Under the pieces are notes generated by a model. It made no database searches and had not been told where the DNA came from. It was given only the letters and a program-made list of their open reading frames with translations. From Prauserella isguenensis (GTDB taxonomy: Bacteria > Actinomycetota > Actinomycetes > Mycobacteriales > Pseudonocardiaceae): a stretch of DNA of 64,000 nt. The translations under genes and the position numbers were made by a program. The stretch is taken from the NCBI RefSeq assembly GCF_014191605.1, contig NZ_JACHWU010000004.1:186001-250000 (forward strand). Direction: 5' to 3'. Position 1 is the stretch's first letter; every line of letters starts with the position of its first letter. This document shows positions 35,533 through 44,050 of the stretch, piece by piece.

Positions 35533-36372
35533 ATGACCGACAACGGCGCCGGTACGGCGGGCTTCCCTGGTTCCTCACGAGCCGTCGGGCCTTCGGGCCA
35601 CGGCGAGTTCGAGCACATCCTCGTCAAGCGCGAGGGCGACACCGTCACGGTCACGATGAACCGGGCGGCGCGTCGCAACTCGCTGACCGAGGACCATCTG
35701 CGTGAACTGCTGACCGCACTGCGCGAGATCGGCGAAACGGATGCCACGGGCGTGGTGCTGGCGGGAGACGGGCCGGTGTTGTCGGCGGGTCACGACTTCG
35801 GTGACGTCGCCGCGCGCGATCTGTCCGGGGTGCGCGAGCTGCTGACCGTGTGCACCGACCTGATGCGGACGATCCACTCGATGCCGCAGGTCGTCCTCGC
35901 GCGCGTGCACGGGCTCGCGACCGCCGCGGGCTGTCAGCTCGTGGCCTCGTGCGATCTGGCGGTGGCGGCCGAATCGGCAGGGTTCGCGCTGCCGGGCGGC
36001 AAGGGCGGCTGGTTCTGCCACACGCCCGCGGTGCCGGTCGCGCGGTCGATCGGCAGGAAACGTCTCATGGAGATGGCGCTCACCGGCGATCCGATCGACG
36101 CGGCGACCGCGCTGGACTGGGGACTGGTCAACCGGGTGGTGCCGGACGACGACCTGGACGACGCCGTCGCAGAACTGCTGGGTCGCGCGACACGGGGGAG
36201 CAGGGCGTCGAAGGCGCTCGGTAAGCAGACCCTGTACGCCCAGCTGGACCGGCCGGAAGACGATGCCTACGCGATCGCGATGGAAGTCATGGCGTCGGCC
36301 TCGCAGCTGCCCGGCGCCCGTGAGGGCATGGCGGCGTTCCTGGAGAAGCGGCCGCCGGAGTGGCCGGACTGA
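35533..36372 (+). CDS. Crotonase-fold protein (enoyl-CoA hydratase-like, catalytic Glu absent)
   Basis: Crotonase-superfamily protein of 279 residues with an N-terminal extension of about 25. The oxyanion segments SAGHDF and ATAAGCQLVASCD are present. The two Glu residues of true enoyl-CoA hydratases are replaced: the first (GGGCEL) is Gln in AAGCQL, the second (QPEI) is Gly in LPGGKGG. This fits ECHDC2/3-like proteins rather than a hydratase. Substrate unknown. Confidence 0.75.
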   Translation: MTDNGAGTAGFPGSSRAVGPSGHGEFEHILVKREGDTVTVTMNRAARRNSLTEDHLRELLTALREIGETDATGVVLAGDGPVLSAGHDFGDVAARDLSGVRELLTVCTDLMRTIHSMPQVVLARVHGLATAAGCQLVASCDLAVAAESAGFALPGGKGGWFCHTPAVPVARSIGRKRLMEMALTGDPIDAATALDWGLVNRVVPDDDLDDAVAELLGRATRGSRASKALGKQTLYAQLDRPEDDAYAIAMEVMASASQLPGAREGMAAFLEKRPPEWPD

Positions 36373-36381
36373 GCGGGCCTC

Positions 36382-36921
36382 TCAGCCCCGCTCGTGGAGT
36401 TGAAGGAGGGCGTAGGCGGCGAGCGACTGGGCGTCGGTGATCTCGCCGGCTCGGACCATCTTCTCGAACTCGGTGCGCGAGAACCACGCCGCGGCCATGT
36501 CCTGCTCCTCGGGCTCGCGTTCGTGCCGCCCCTCGGTCAGGTCGGTCGCGAGGTATGCGGTGCCGCGCTGGCTCGCCAGTCCCGCGGCGACGTCGAGGGT
36601 GCCGAGGGCGACCATCGAGCCGGCCCGTAGGCCGGTCTCCTCCCGTAGTTCCCGCGCGGCGAGCTCGGCCGGGTCGACGTCGGCGCGACCCGGCGCCGTG
36701 CCTTGAGGGAATTCCCAGCGGCGCAACCCGAGGGGGTAGCGATACTGCTCGACGAGGTGCAGCCGGTCGCCGTCACACGGGATGACCAGGGCATAGTGAG
36801 GCTTGTCGACGACGCCGTAGATGCCCGGTGTCCCGTCCGCGCGGACGATCTCGTCCTCGCGGAGCGTCATCCAGTCGTTCCGGTACACCTCGCGGCTCGA
36901 CACGCGTTCGATGGGGTCCAC
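36382..36921 (-). CDS. NUDIX hydrolase (ADP-ribose pyrophosphatase-like)
   Basis: Protein of 179 residues with the Nudix box ending [17 protein letters not shown], preceded by [10 protein letters not shown]. The [17 protein letters not shown] context is typical of ADP-sugar pyrophosphatases. It is divergent from nucS; the two start codons are 35 bases apart. Confidence 0.88.
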   Translation of the reverse strand: MDPIERVSSREVYRNDWMTLREDEIVRADGTPGIYGVVDKPHYALVIPCDGDRLHLVEQYRYPLGLRRWEFPQGTAPGRADVDPAELAARELREETGLRAGSMVALGTLDVAAGLASQRGTAYLATDLTEGRHEREPEEQDMAAAWFSRTEFEKMVRAGEITDAQSLAAYALLQLHERG

Positions 36922-36943
36922 ACAACGAGTGTCGCAAGTCCCC

Positions 36944-36949
36944 TAATCT
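36944..36949 (+). promoter_or_regulatory. Candidate -10 box for leaderless nucS mRNA
   Basis: taatct lies 7 bases before the GTG start of nucS, so transcription would begin at or next to the start codon. No ribosome site precedes the gene. No clear -35 was found. Confidence 0.5.
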
Positions 36950-36956
36950 CTGCCGG

Positions 36957-37616
36957 GTGCGATTGGTCATTGCCCGGTGCCAGGTCGACTATGCCGGCCG
37001 TCTCACCGCCCACCTGCCCATGGCCACCCGGCTGCTGTTGGTCAAGTCGGACGGTTCGGTGTCGGTGCACTCCGACGACCGCGCCTACAAGCCGCTGAAC
37101 TGGATGAGCCCGCCGTGTTGGCTCATCGAGGACGGCAACCTGTGGATCGTCGAGAACAAGGCCGGCGAGAAGCTGGTCATCACGATCGAGCAGATCATCG
37201 AGGAGGTCTCGCACGATCTGGGTGCCGAGCCGGGCCTGCAGAAGGACGGCGTCGAGGCGCATCTGCAGGAACTGCTGGCCGAACACATCACCACGCTCGG
37301 CGACGGCTACTCGCTCGTGCGGCGGGAGTACCCGACGGCGATCGGGCCGGTCGACATCCTCGCGCGCGACGCGGCCGGGGCGTCGGTGGCGGTGGAGATC
37401 AAGCGGCGCGGCGAGATCGACGGTGTCGAACAGCTGACGCGGTACCTGGAGTTGTTGAATCGTGATCCACTCCTCGCGCCGGTGCAGGGTGTGTTCGCGG
37501 CCCAACAGATCCGGCCTCAGGCGCGCACGCTCGCCGAGGACCGCGGAATCCGCTGCGTCACGCTGGACTACGACGCCCTGCGCGGTATCGAGCCCGACGA
37601 GTTCCGCCTCTTCTGA
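36957..37616 (+). CDS. nucS: Endonuclease NucS/EndoMS (mismatch repair)
   Basis: Protein of 219 residues. NucS cuts both strands at mismatches and replaces MutS/MutL in many actinobacteria. The N-terminal DNA-binding half shows [12 protein letters not shown], and the C-terminal RecB-like nuclease has Asp133 (GPVDILARD), Glu147 and Lys149 (VAVEIKRRG). The C-terminus EFRLF resembles the beta-clamp-interacting end of the family. The GTG start gives [16 protein letters not shown] and is probably leaderless. Confidence 0.94.
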   Translation: MRLVIARCQVDYAGRLTAHLPMATRLLLVKSDGSVSVHSDDRAYKPLNWMSPPCWLIEDGNLWIVENKAGEKLVITIEQIIEEVSHDLGAEPGLQKDGVEAHLQELLAEHITTLGDGYSLVRREYPTAIGPVDILARDAAGASVAVEIKRRGEIDGVEQLTRYLELLNRDPLLAPVQGVFAAQQIRPQARTLAEDRGIRCVTLDYDALRGIEPDEFRLF

Positions 37617-37814
37617 CGCCGGCTGCGTGGGCGCGACCGGTCGGCGCGCCACCGACGGCACGGACTCGCGCCTGCCACCCGGGACGATCACACCCGCGAC
37701 GGGCCCGTGCTGTGCCGTTTCTCGCTCACTGTCCGTAGGTCAGCGGAGGCGGTACGTGATTCAGCATGTGGGATTCAGGTGAGGATCTGCGTGCGGTAAT
37801 GTTCGCGCGCAGCT

Positions 37815-37827
37815 TGATCTGTGATCA
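37815..37827. promoter_or_regulatory. Palindrome upstream of sodium:solute symporter gene
   Basis: tgatc-tgt-gatca, a perfect 5-bp-arm palindrome, followed by a direct repeat of ctgttga 10 bases apart. It lies about 40 bases before the symporter start in a 247-base spacer that otherwise shows nothing. Confidence 0.35.
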
Positions 37828-37863
37828 TTTCTGTTGACTACTGTTGATTCCGGAGGTGGGCCG

Positions 37864-39561
37864 ATGACCGTCCTAGCCCAGGATCTACGGCTCGACGCGA
37901 ACGCGATCGACTACGTGTTGCTCGCGTTCTACTTCGCCCTGGTGCTGGGTATCGGTTACCTGGCGCGCAAACAGGTGTCGTCGAGTCTGGACTTCTTCCT
38001 TTCCGGCAGGTCGTTGCCCGCGTGGGTCACCGGCCTGGCGTTCGTCGCGGCCAACCTGGGCGCGATCGAAGTCATGGGCATGTCGGCGAACGGTGCTCAA
38101 TACGGCCTGCCGACCGTGCATTACTTCTGGGTCGGCGCGATCCCGGCGATGCTGTTCCTCGCCATCGTGATGATGCCGTTCTACTACGGGTCGAAGGTGC
38201 GCAGTGTCCCGGAGTTCATGCTCCGGCGGTTCGGCAAGCCCGCGCACCTGGTGAACGGCGTCAGCTTCGCGGCGGCGCAGATCCTCATCGCGGGCGCGAA
38301 CCTGTTCCTGCTGGCCAGCGTCGTCAACCTGCTGCTGGGCTGGCCGCTGTGGCTGTCGATCGTCCTCGCCGCGGTCATCGTGCTCGCCTACACCGCACTC
38401 GGCGGACTGTCGGCGGCGATCTACAACGAGGTACTGCAGTTCTTCGTCATCGTCGCGGCCCTGCTGCCGCTGACGCTGGTCGGTCTGCACGAGGTCGGCG
38501 GCTGGGAAGGCCTCGTCGACAAGGTCGCGAACGGCCCCGGCGGCGAGGAACAGCTCAGCTCCTGGCCGGGTAACCAGCTCACCGGCTTCGGCGACAACTT
38601 CCTGTCGGTCCTCGGCCTCGTGTTCGGTCTCGGCTTCGTGCTGTCGTTCGGTTACTGGACGACGAACTTCGTCGAGGTGCAGCGCGCGATGGCTTCGAAG
38701 AGCATGTCGGCCGCACAGCGCACGCCGATCATCGGTGCGTTCCCGAAGATGCTCGTCCCGTTCATCGTGATCATCCCCGGCATGATCGCCGGTGTCAGCG
38801 TCACGGAGCTGTCGGGCGAGAACAAGGCCGCACTGATGGCGGGGGAGGCCGCGCCCAGTGGCGCGACGTTCAACGACGCGTTGCTGTTGCTGATGCGCGA
38901 CCTGCTGCCGAACGGCATGCTCGGCATCGCGATCGCCGGTCTGCTGGCCTCGTTCATGGCCGGTATGGCGGCGAACCTGAGCGCCTTCAACACCGTCTTC
39001 ACCTACGACATCTGGCAGGCCTACATCAAGAAGGACAGGCCGGACCAGTACTACCTGCGGGCGGGCCGGGTGGTCACGGCGTGCGCCACGATCCTGGCGA
39101 TCGGCACGGCGTTCATCGCCTCCACCTACAGCAACCTGATGGACTACCTGCAGCAGCTGTTCTCGTTCTTCAACGCACCGCTGTTCGCGACGTTCATCCT
39201 CGGTATGTTCTGGAAGCGGATGACGCCCACCGCCGGGTGGACGGGTCTCGTCACCGGTACGGGCGCCGCGATCGGTGTCTTCCTGCTCGCCGAGACCGGG
39301 GTGTGGGACCTGCCCGGCCAGGGTGCGTCCTTCATCGGTGCCGGCGCGGCGTTCGTGGTGGACATCGTGGTCAGCGTCGTGGTCACGATGATGACCAAGC
39401 CGAAGCCGGAGGCACAGCTCGTGGGCCTGGTCTACTCGCTGACACCGAAGGAGAAGCTGAAGCGCTCGACGGTGGGCGAGGACGCGGGCTGGTACCGCAA
39501 CCCGGGCCTGCTGGCGGGCATCGTCCTGGTCCTCACGATCGTCCTGAACATCTTCTTCTAG
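37864..39561 (+). CDS. Sodium:solute symporter (SSS family)
   Basis: Membrane protein of 565 residues with about 14 helices. SSS marks include SLDFFLSGRSLPAWVTGLAF, MSANGAQYGLPTVHYFWVGA and AIAGLLASFMAGMAANLSAF. It belongs with the SGLT-like sugar/solute branch; the substrate cannot be told. ATG chosen with ggagg 8 bases upstream. A small membrane protein follows after 10 bases, and dihydroxyacetone kinase genes lie beyond a terminator. Confidence 0.9.
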   Translation: MTVLAQDLRLDANAIDYVLLAFYFALVLGIGYLARKQVSSSLDFFLSGRSLPAWVTGLAFVAANLGAIEVMGMSANGAQYGLPTVHYFWVGAIPAMLFLAIVMMPFYYGSKVRSVPEFMLRRFGKPAHLVNGVSFAAAQILIAGANLFLLASVVNLLLGWPLWLSIVLAAVIVLAYTALGGLSAAIYNEVLQFFVIVAALLPLTLVGLHEVGGWEGLVDKVANGPGGEEQLSSWPGNQLTGFGDNFLSVLGLVFGLGFVLSFGYWTTNFVEVQRAMASKSMSAAQRTPIIGAFPKMLVPFIVIIPGMIAGVSVTELSGENKAALMAGEAAPSGATFNDALLLLMRDLLPNGMLGIAIAGLLASFMAGMAANLSAFNTVFTYDIWQAYIKKDRPDQYYLRAGRVVTACATILAIGTAFIASTYSNLMDYLQQLFSFFNAPLFATFILGMFWKRMTPTAGWTGLVTGTGAAIGVFLLAETGVWDLPGQGASFIGAGAAFVVDIVVSVVVTMMTKPKPEAQLVGLVYSLTPKEKLKRSTVGEDAGWYRNPGLLAGIVLVLTIVLNIFF

Positions 39562-39571
39562 GAGGCGGACA

Positions 39572-39853
39572 ATGGGCAGCGACACGCGCAAGCGCACCGC
39601 CGGTGCGTTCGACGTCCGGCTGGTCATCGCACTGCTGACCGGCGTGTACGGAGCGGTGATCACCGTCCTCGGGATCGGGTTCGTCTCCGATGAGGATCTG
39701 GCCAAGGCCGGCGGCATGAACATCAACCTGATCGCGGGCATCGGCATGCTCGCGTTCACGGCGTTGTTCCTGCTGTGGGTGAAGCTCCGTCCGCTGAGGG
39801 TGCCGGCACCCGAGGACGAACAGGAGGACGACGAGTCCTCCTCGGCGGAGTAG
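39572..39853 (+). CDS. Small two-helix membrane protein, partner of the symporter
   Basis: Protein of 93 residues with two helices (VIALLTGVYGAVITVLGIGFV and LIAGIGMLAFTALFLLWVKL) and an acidic tail EDEQEDDESSSAE. Its close spacing to the symporter gene suggests an accessory subunit. Such small partners are common beside SSS transporters in actinobacteria; function unknown. Confidence 0.75.
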   Translation: MGSDTRKRTAGAFDVRLVIALLTGVYGAVITVLGIGFVSDEDLAKAGGMNINLIAGIGMLAFTALFLLWVKLRPLRVPAPEDEQEDDESSSAE

Positions 39854-39872
39854 GGCCGAGCAACGAATCGAC

Positions 39873-39926
39873 GAAGCAGGCCGGGCGTCGCCCGCGGGAG
39901 ATCTCGCGTGGCGCCCGGCCTGCTTC
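39873..39926 (+). terminator. Terminator-like hairpin after the symporter operon
   Basis: gaagcaggccgggcg is matched by its exact 15-base complement after a 24-base loop. It lies 20 bases after the small membrane protein gene and before dhaK. Confidence 0.65.
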
Positions 39927-39999
39927 TGTCGTTAGCGTTGCTCCAGCACGCGCCGCGTTCGTGGGGCGAAGTCGAAGGTGACAGGGAAAGTAGGACGTC

Positions 40000-41001
40000 G
40001 TGAAGAAGATCATCAACGATCCGGCGGCGGTGGTCGCCGAATCGCTCAGAGGACTGGCGGCCGCGCACGCGGACCTGGTGCGGGTGGCCTACGACCCGGA
40101 CCACGTGGTGCGTGCCGACGCGCCGGTCGCCGACAAGGTGGCCGTGATCTCGGGCGGGGGTTCCGGTCACGAGCCGTTGCACACCGGGTTCGTGGGTGCG
40201 GGCATGCTCGATGCGGCGGTTCCCGGCCCGGTGTTCACCTCGCCGACACCGGATGCGGTGCAGGCGGCGATCTCGGCGACGACCGGGCAGCCCGGTGCTC
40301 TCCTGGTCGTGAAGAACTACACCGGTGACGTGCTGAACTTCGAGACGGCGGCCGAGCTCGCCGCCGCGGAGGACCTGGACGTGCGCAGCGTGGTCATCGA
40401 CGACGACGTCGCCGTCGCCGACTCGACGTTCACCGCGGGCAGGCGCGGCGTCGGAGGCACGGTGCTGCTGGAGAAGCTCGTCGGTGCCGCGGCCGCTCGC
40501 GGGGACGGGCTGGACGCCGTGGAGACGTTGGCACGGCGCGTGGTCGGGCAGGTGCGGTCGATCGGTGTGGCGCTCTCGCCGCCGACGGTGCCGCACGCCG
40601 GCGAGCCGAGCTTCGACCTCGGCGAGGGCGAGATCGAGTTCGGCATCGGCATCCACGGCGAACCGGGCCGCGAACGCATCCCGGCCGAGTCCGCGGACGC
40701 GCTCGTCGAGCGGATGGTCGCGGCCGTCGTCGAGGACCTGCCGTTCGGCGAGGGCGACGACGTGCTGCTGTTCACCAATTCCATGGGCGGCACCCCGCCA
40801 ATGGAGACGTATCTGGCCCACGGCATCGCCGAGCGGCTGCTGGCCGACCGCGGCATCCGCGTGACGCGCAGGCTCGTCGGGCCGTACATCACGAGCCTGG
40901 AGATGCAGGGCATCAGCCTGACGCTGCTGCGGATGGACGACGAACTGACCGAGCTGTGGGACGCCCCGGTGCACACGCCGTCGCTGCGATGGGGGGTCTG
41001 A
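40000..41001 (+). CDS. dhaK: Dihydroxyacetone kinase subunit DhaK
   Basis: Protein of 333 residues that binds dihydroxyacetone covalently through His219 (GIGIHGEPG). Other marks are ISGGGSGHEPLHTGFVG and LLVVKNYTGDVLNFETAAEL. It receives phosphate from the DhaL-bound nucleotide. First of a three-gene operon; its stop overlaps dhaL by one base (TGATG). Confidence 0.94.
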   Translation: MKKIINDPAAVVAESLRGLAAAHADLVRVAYDPDHVVRADAPVADKVAVISGGGSGHEPLHTGFVGAGMLDAAVPGPVFTSPTPDAVQAAISATTGQPGALLVVKNYTGDVLNFETAAELAAAEDLDVRSVVIDDDVAVADSTFTAGRRGVGGTVLLEKLVGAAAARGDGLDAVETLARRVVGQVRSIGVALSPPTVPHAGEPSFDLGEGEIEFGIGIHGEPGRERIPAESADALVERMVAAVVEDLPFGEGDDVLLFTNSMGGTPPMETYLAHGIAERLLADRGIRVTRRLVGPYITSLEMQGISLTLLRMDDELTELWDAPVHTPSLRWGV

Positions 41002-41630
41002 TGGGCTGCAACGCCGAACGGGTGGCCGAGGTGCTGCGCGCGGGCGGTGCGACGGTCGCCGAGCACAAGGCCGAACTGATCGAGCTGGACCGCGCCATCG
41101 GCGACGCCGACCACGGGGAGAACCTCGACCGCGGCTTCGCTGCGGTGCTCACCGCGTTGGACGGAGGACTACCGGAGACTCCCGGTGCGGTACTGAAGGT
41201 CGCCGCCACGACGCTGATCTCGAAGGTCGGCGGCGCCGCGGGACCGCTGTACGGCACGGCGTTCCTGCGTGCGGCGACGAAGCTGGGCGATGCGTCCGAA
41301 CTGGACGCCGCCGCGGTCGCGGCGGGCCTGCGTGCCGCGCTGGACGGCGTGGTCGCCCGCGGCAAGGCCGAGGTCGGGGACGCCACGATGGTCGATGCGC
41401 TCGCTCCCGCCGTCGACGCGGCCGAACGCGCGCAGTCCGACGGCGGCGACCCGGCCGCTGTGCTCGCGGCCGCGGCCGACGCGGCGAAGGAGGGCGCCGA
41501 CTCGACGGTGCCGCTGACCGCTCGGAAGGGGCGCGCCTCCTACCTGGGCGAACGCAGCGTCGGCCACGCCGACCCCGGTGCGACGTCGACGGCGCTGTTG
41601 TTGCGGGCGTTCGCGGAGTCGGCCCGATGA
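41001..41630 (+). CDS. dhaL: Dihydroxyacetone kinase ADP-binding subunit DhaL
   Basis: Protein of 209 residues. The Mg-ADP site DRAIGDADHGENLDRG has Asp30, Asp35 and Asp37. ISKVGGAAGPLYGTAFL and ADPGATSTALLLRA complete the family pattern. In PTS-dependent systems the bound ADP is rephosphorylated by DhaM. Confidence 0.94.
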   Translation: MGCNAERVAEVLRAGGATVAEHKAELIELDRAIGDADHGENLDRGFAAVLTALDGGLPETPGAVLKVAATTLISKVGGAAGPLYGTAFLRAATKLGDASELDAAAVAAGLRAALDGVVARGKAEVGDATMVDALAPAVDAAERAQSDGGDPAAVLAAAADAAKEGADSTVPLTARKGRASYLGERSVGHADPGATSTALLLRAFAESAR

Positions 41631-42355
41631 GCGGGGAGCTGGTCGGGCTGGTGGTCGTATCGCACAGCGGCCGCCTCGCCGAGGGGGTCGCCGAGGTGGC
41701 CGCACAGATGGCGCCCGACGTGACGGTCAAGCCCGCGGGCGGACTGCCGGACGGCGGTGTCGGCACCGATTTCGAGGCCGTACTCGCGGCGGTGACCGAG
41801 GCCGCCACGGGTGCGGGCGCGGTCGTGCTCTACGACCTCGGCAGCGCGCAGATGACGGCGGAGATGGCGGTGGAATCGCTGCCGGAGCCGGATGCGGCCG
41901 TCATCGTCGACGCTCCGCTCGTCGAGGGCGCGATCGCGGCAGCGGTGTCCGCACAGGGCGGTGGCGACCGCGCCGCGGTGGCGACCGCGGCCCGTGCGGC
42001 GGCAGGCAGGCCCGAGGTCGCCGACACGGCCGGTGCGGTGGAGCCCGGTGGTGAGGCGGAGTCCGGTGGTGAGGCGGAGTCCGGTGGGGCCGGGGCCAGG
42101 GCGGAGATCACCCTCGTCAACGAGGTCGGACTGCATGCCCGGCCCGCGGCGCTGCTCGCCAGGAGCGTCGCCGACCTGGACGCGGACGTGCGGGTCTCGC
42201 TCGGTGACACCGATGCGGACGCCAAGAGCGTGTTCTCCCTGATGTCCCTCACTGCCCGCAAGGGCGACACGGTCGTCGTGACGGCCACGGGTGCACAGGC
42301 CGAGGACGCGGTCGCACGCGTCACCGCGCTGGCGGAGCGCAACTTCGACGAGTAG
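41627..42355 (+). CDS. dhaM: DhaM-type phosphoryl donor: EIIA(Man)-HPr fusion
   Basis: Protein of 242 residues. Residues 1-125 are an EIIA domain with phospho-His13 (LVVVSHSGRLAEG), and residues 158-242 are an HPr domain with phospho-His170 (NEVGLHARPAALLA) and a regulatory-type Ser in SVFSLMSL. A Gly/Glu linker made of an 18-bp tandem repeat joins them. E. coli DhaM has a further EI-like domain, absent here, so general PTS enzyme I must phosphorylate it. Overlaps dhaL by ATGA. Confidence 0.9.
   Translation: MSGELVGLVVVSHSGRLAEGVAEVAAQMAPDVTVKPAGGLPDGGVGTDFEAVLAAVTEAATGAGAVVLYDLGSAQMTAEMAVESLPEPDAAVIVDAPLVEGAIAAAVSAQGGGDRAAVATAARAAAGRPEVADTAGAVEPGGEAESGGEAESGGAGARAEITLVNEVGLHARPAALLARSVADLDADVRVSLGDTDADAKSVFSLMSLTARKGDTVVVTATGAQAEDAVARVTALAERNFDE
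42047..42082 (+). repeat. Two 18-bp tandem repeats in the dhaM linker
   Basis: ggtggtgaggcggagtcc occurs twice without change, encoding part of the GGEAESGGEAESGG linker between the EIIA and HPr domains. Confidence 0.9.
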
Positions 42356-43058
42356 CGACTCGTCGGTCTTCCGGCGCCGCGCCCGGCCGCGCCCCTGTGG
42401 GTGCGTGCCGGGCGTGGACGCGCTCCGCGTACCACGCCGTCCACCCCGACAGTGCGGCGACGACCGCCAGCAGGAGGGCGATGGACACGGCGACCATCAC
42501 ATCCGGGGGCAGGAGGTACACGAGCGGTACGCGCAGCGCGGACTCGGCGAGCAGGGCGACACCCCACACCGCCGTCATCCGTACGAACGCCCGACGGAAC
42601 GCCGGGATCTCGGCGCGGAGCCGCTCGATCTCGTCGCGTTTGGACCTGCTGGAACCGGCTCGTACCGCGACGAGAACCAACGGGTTCCGTCCCGCGCAGC
42701 TGGCGATGATGAGCAGTGCAGCCACGCCGGTCGCGAACGATTCCTTGAGCAGCAGGAAACGGGCGTCGCCCGAGACCAGGGACAGGATCAGTCCGACGCC
42801 GAGCACCGAGGCGAGCAGCGCGGCGAAGCCGTCGAACGACCGGTAACGCACGCCGACCCAGGCCATGCGCGTGGCCGCCAGCAGCGCGCCTGCCAACAGC
42901 GCCGCTTGCTCGTTCACACCGGCGGCGCGAAGGCCGTAGTAGGCGGCGAGCGGAACGCCCACGTCCCAGAGCAACAGCCCGAGCAGGCTCCCGTGGCCGG
43001 AGGGCTGTTCGGTTCCGCCCTCGTCGTTCGTCGGGTCGGGGGCCGGGTCGGAGGTCAT
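42321..43058 (-). CDS. VC0807-like multi-pass membrane protein
   Basis: Protein of 245 residues with about six helices, including LLGLLLWDVGVPLAAYYGL, TRMAWVGVRYRSFDGFAALL and SGDARFLLLKESFATGVAAL, the pattern of VC0807-family proteins of unknown function. Its 3' end overlaps the convergent dhaM gene by 35 bases. Its start overlaps the stop of the hydrolase gene before it (ATGA), so the two form an operon. Confidence 0.75.
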   Translation of the reverse strand: MTSDPAPDPTNDEGGTEQPSGHGSLLGLLLWDVGVPLAAYYGLRAAGVNEQAALLAGALLAATRMAWVGVRYRSFDGFAALLASVLGVGLILSLVSGDARFLLLKESFATGVAALLIIASCAGRNPLVLVAVRAGSSRSKRDEIERLRAEIPAFRRAFVRMTAVWGVALLAESALRVPLVYLLPPDVMVAVSIALLLAVVAALSGWTAWYAERVHARHAPTGARPGAAPEDRRVATRRSCAPPAR

Positions 43059-43954
43059 GATGTTGTCTCCCGGTGGGCGAGGAACGTCAGGATGCGGTTG
43101 CTGACGGCGGCGGCGTACTCGCCGGCGATCGCGTGCGTGGCCGACGGCCACAGCTCGACGTCGGCTTCCGTGACGAGGCGGCGTGCTCGGTCCGCGGCAC
43201 GGCGGCCGTCGTGGATGACGCTGCGGCCGGCGATGAGCGCGAGTACGGGGAGCCGAAGTCCGCGCAGCTGCTTGTCCGTGAACACGGTGGGAGTCGGCAG
43301 GGCGATCCGGTAGGTCCGCATGCCCGTGTCGATGACGTTCACGACCGGATCGTTCGAACCGCGTGCCGCCGCGTCGGCGTCCCCGGACATCCAGCTCAGG
43401 AACGAGGTGCGGGCACGGCCACGGATTCCGGGTACGACGGTCAGCGTGCTGCGCGCGACGAGCCCGAGGGGGAACCGCGCGAACGTCTGCACCGGATCGA
43501 GGGCCGTGAGGGAGGCCAGTCGGTCCGGTCGGCGCACCGCCAGGTTGGCGGCGAGCCACCCGCCGAACGAGTAGCCGACGACGTGTACGTCGGTGAGGTC
43601 CAGTTCGGACAGCACTGCGGCGAGCCAGGCCGCCTGGTCGTCGCTGCTGCGGACAGGAGCGGTCTGCACGCTGCGGCCGGGCTCGCCGAGGAGGTCGAGT
43701 GCGTACACCGGATGTCGTGCGGCGAGCGCACGCAGGTTCGGCTCCCACATGACGACCGTGCCGGCCCTTCCGGGGAGCAGGACGATCGGCGCCGTCGAGG
43801 TGGTGCCCTCGCCGAACCGGTAGACGCGGGCGTGACCGAACGCGGTCGGTACGTCCCACTGGTCGGTGGGCGTGGGCAGTGTGGCCATGCCGCGGTCGTA
43901 GGCGGCGCAGAACTCGGCCCGCGCTTCGTCGGAGACGAATCCACCCACCTTCAT
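43055..43954 (-). CDS. Alpha/beta-hydrolase
   Basis: Protein of 299 residues with the nucleophile elbow VVGYSFGGWLA (Ser), oxyanion segment LLPGRAGTVVMWEPN and a late His in SATHAIAGEY. GGGGAG lies 6 bases before the ATG. It is divergent from a TetR gene with a palindrome between them, so it is the probable target of that regulator. Substrate unknown. Confidence 0.85.
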   Translation of the reverse strand: MKVGGFVSDEARAEFCAAYDRGMATLPTPTDQWDVPTAFGHARVYRFGEGTTSTAPIVLLPGRAGTVVMWEPNLRALAARHPVYALDLLGEPGRSVQTAPVRSSDDQAAWLAAVLSELDLTDVHVVGYSFGGWLAANLAVRRPDRLASLTALDPVQTFARFPLGLVARSTLTVVPGIRGRARTSFLSWMSGDADAAARGSNDPVVNVIDTGMRTYRIALPTPTVFTDKQLRGLRLPVLALIAGRSVIHDGRRAADRARRLVTEADVELWPSATHAIAGEYAAAVSNRILTFLAHRETTS

Positions 43955-44012
43955 CGACCGCTCCCCGGAGTTGTTGACGATACGATCGGACGATAAAGAC
44001 TGCGGACGGGTT

Positions 44013-44034
44013 TTGCAATCCGGTCGTATTGCAA
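44013..44034. promoter_or_regulatory. Candidate TetR operator
   Basis: ttgcaat-N8-attgcaa, a 22-base site with perfect 7-bp arms, lies between the hydrolase and TetR genes, 17 bases before the TetR start. Size and place fit an autoregulatory TetR operator. Confidence 0.6.
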
Positions 44035-44050
44035 TAGATCGGAGGTGGCA

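Noticed and set aside
37885-40974. Minus-strand frame of about 1029 codons opposite the symporter and dhaK
   Set aside because: Low-complexity Arg/His/Asp-rich translation crossing two well-supported genes and a terminator; an antisense shadow.
44045-44050. GTG at 44045 as the TetR start
   Set aside because: It overlaps the only good ribosome site (GGAGG); the TTG at 44051 has correct spacing and gives the usual MPKVVDH-type start.
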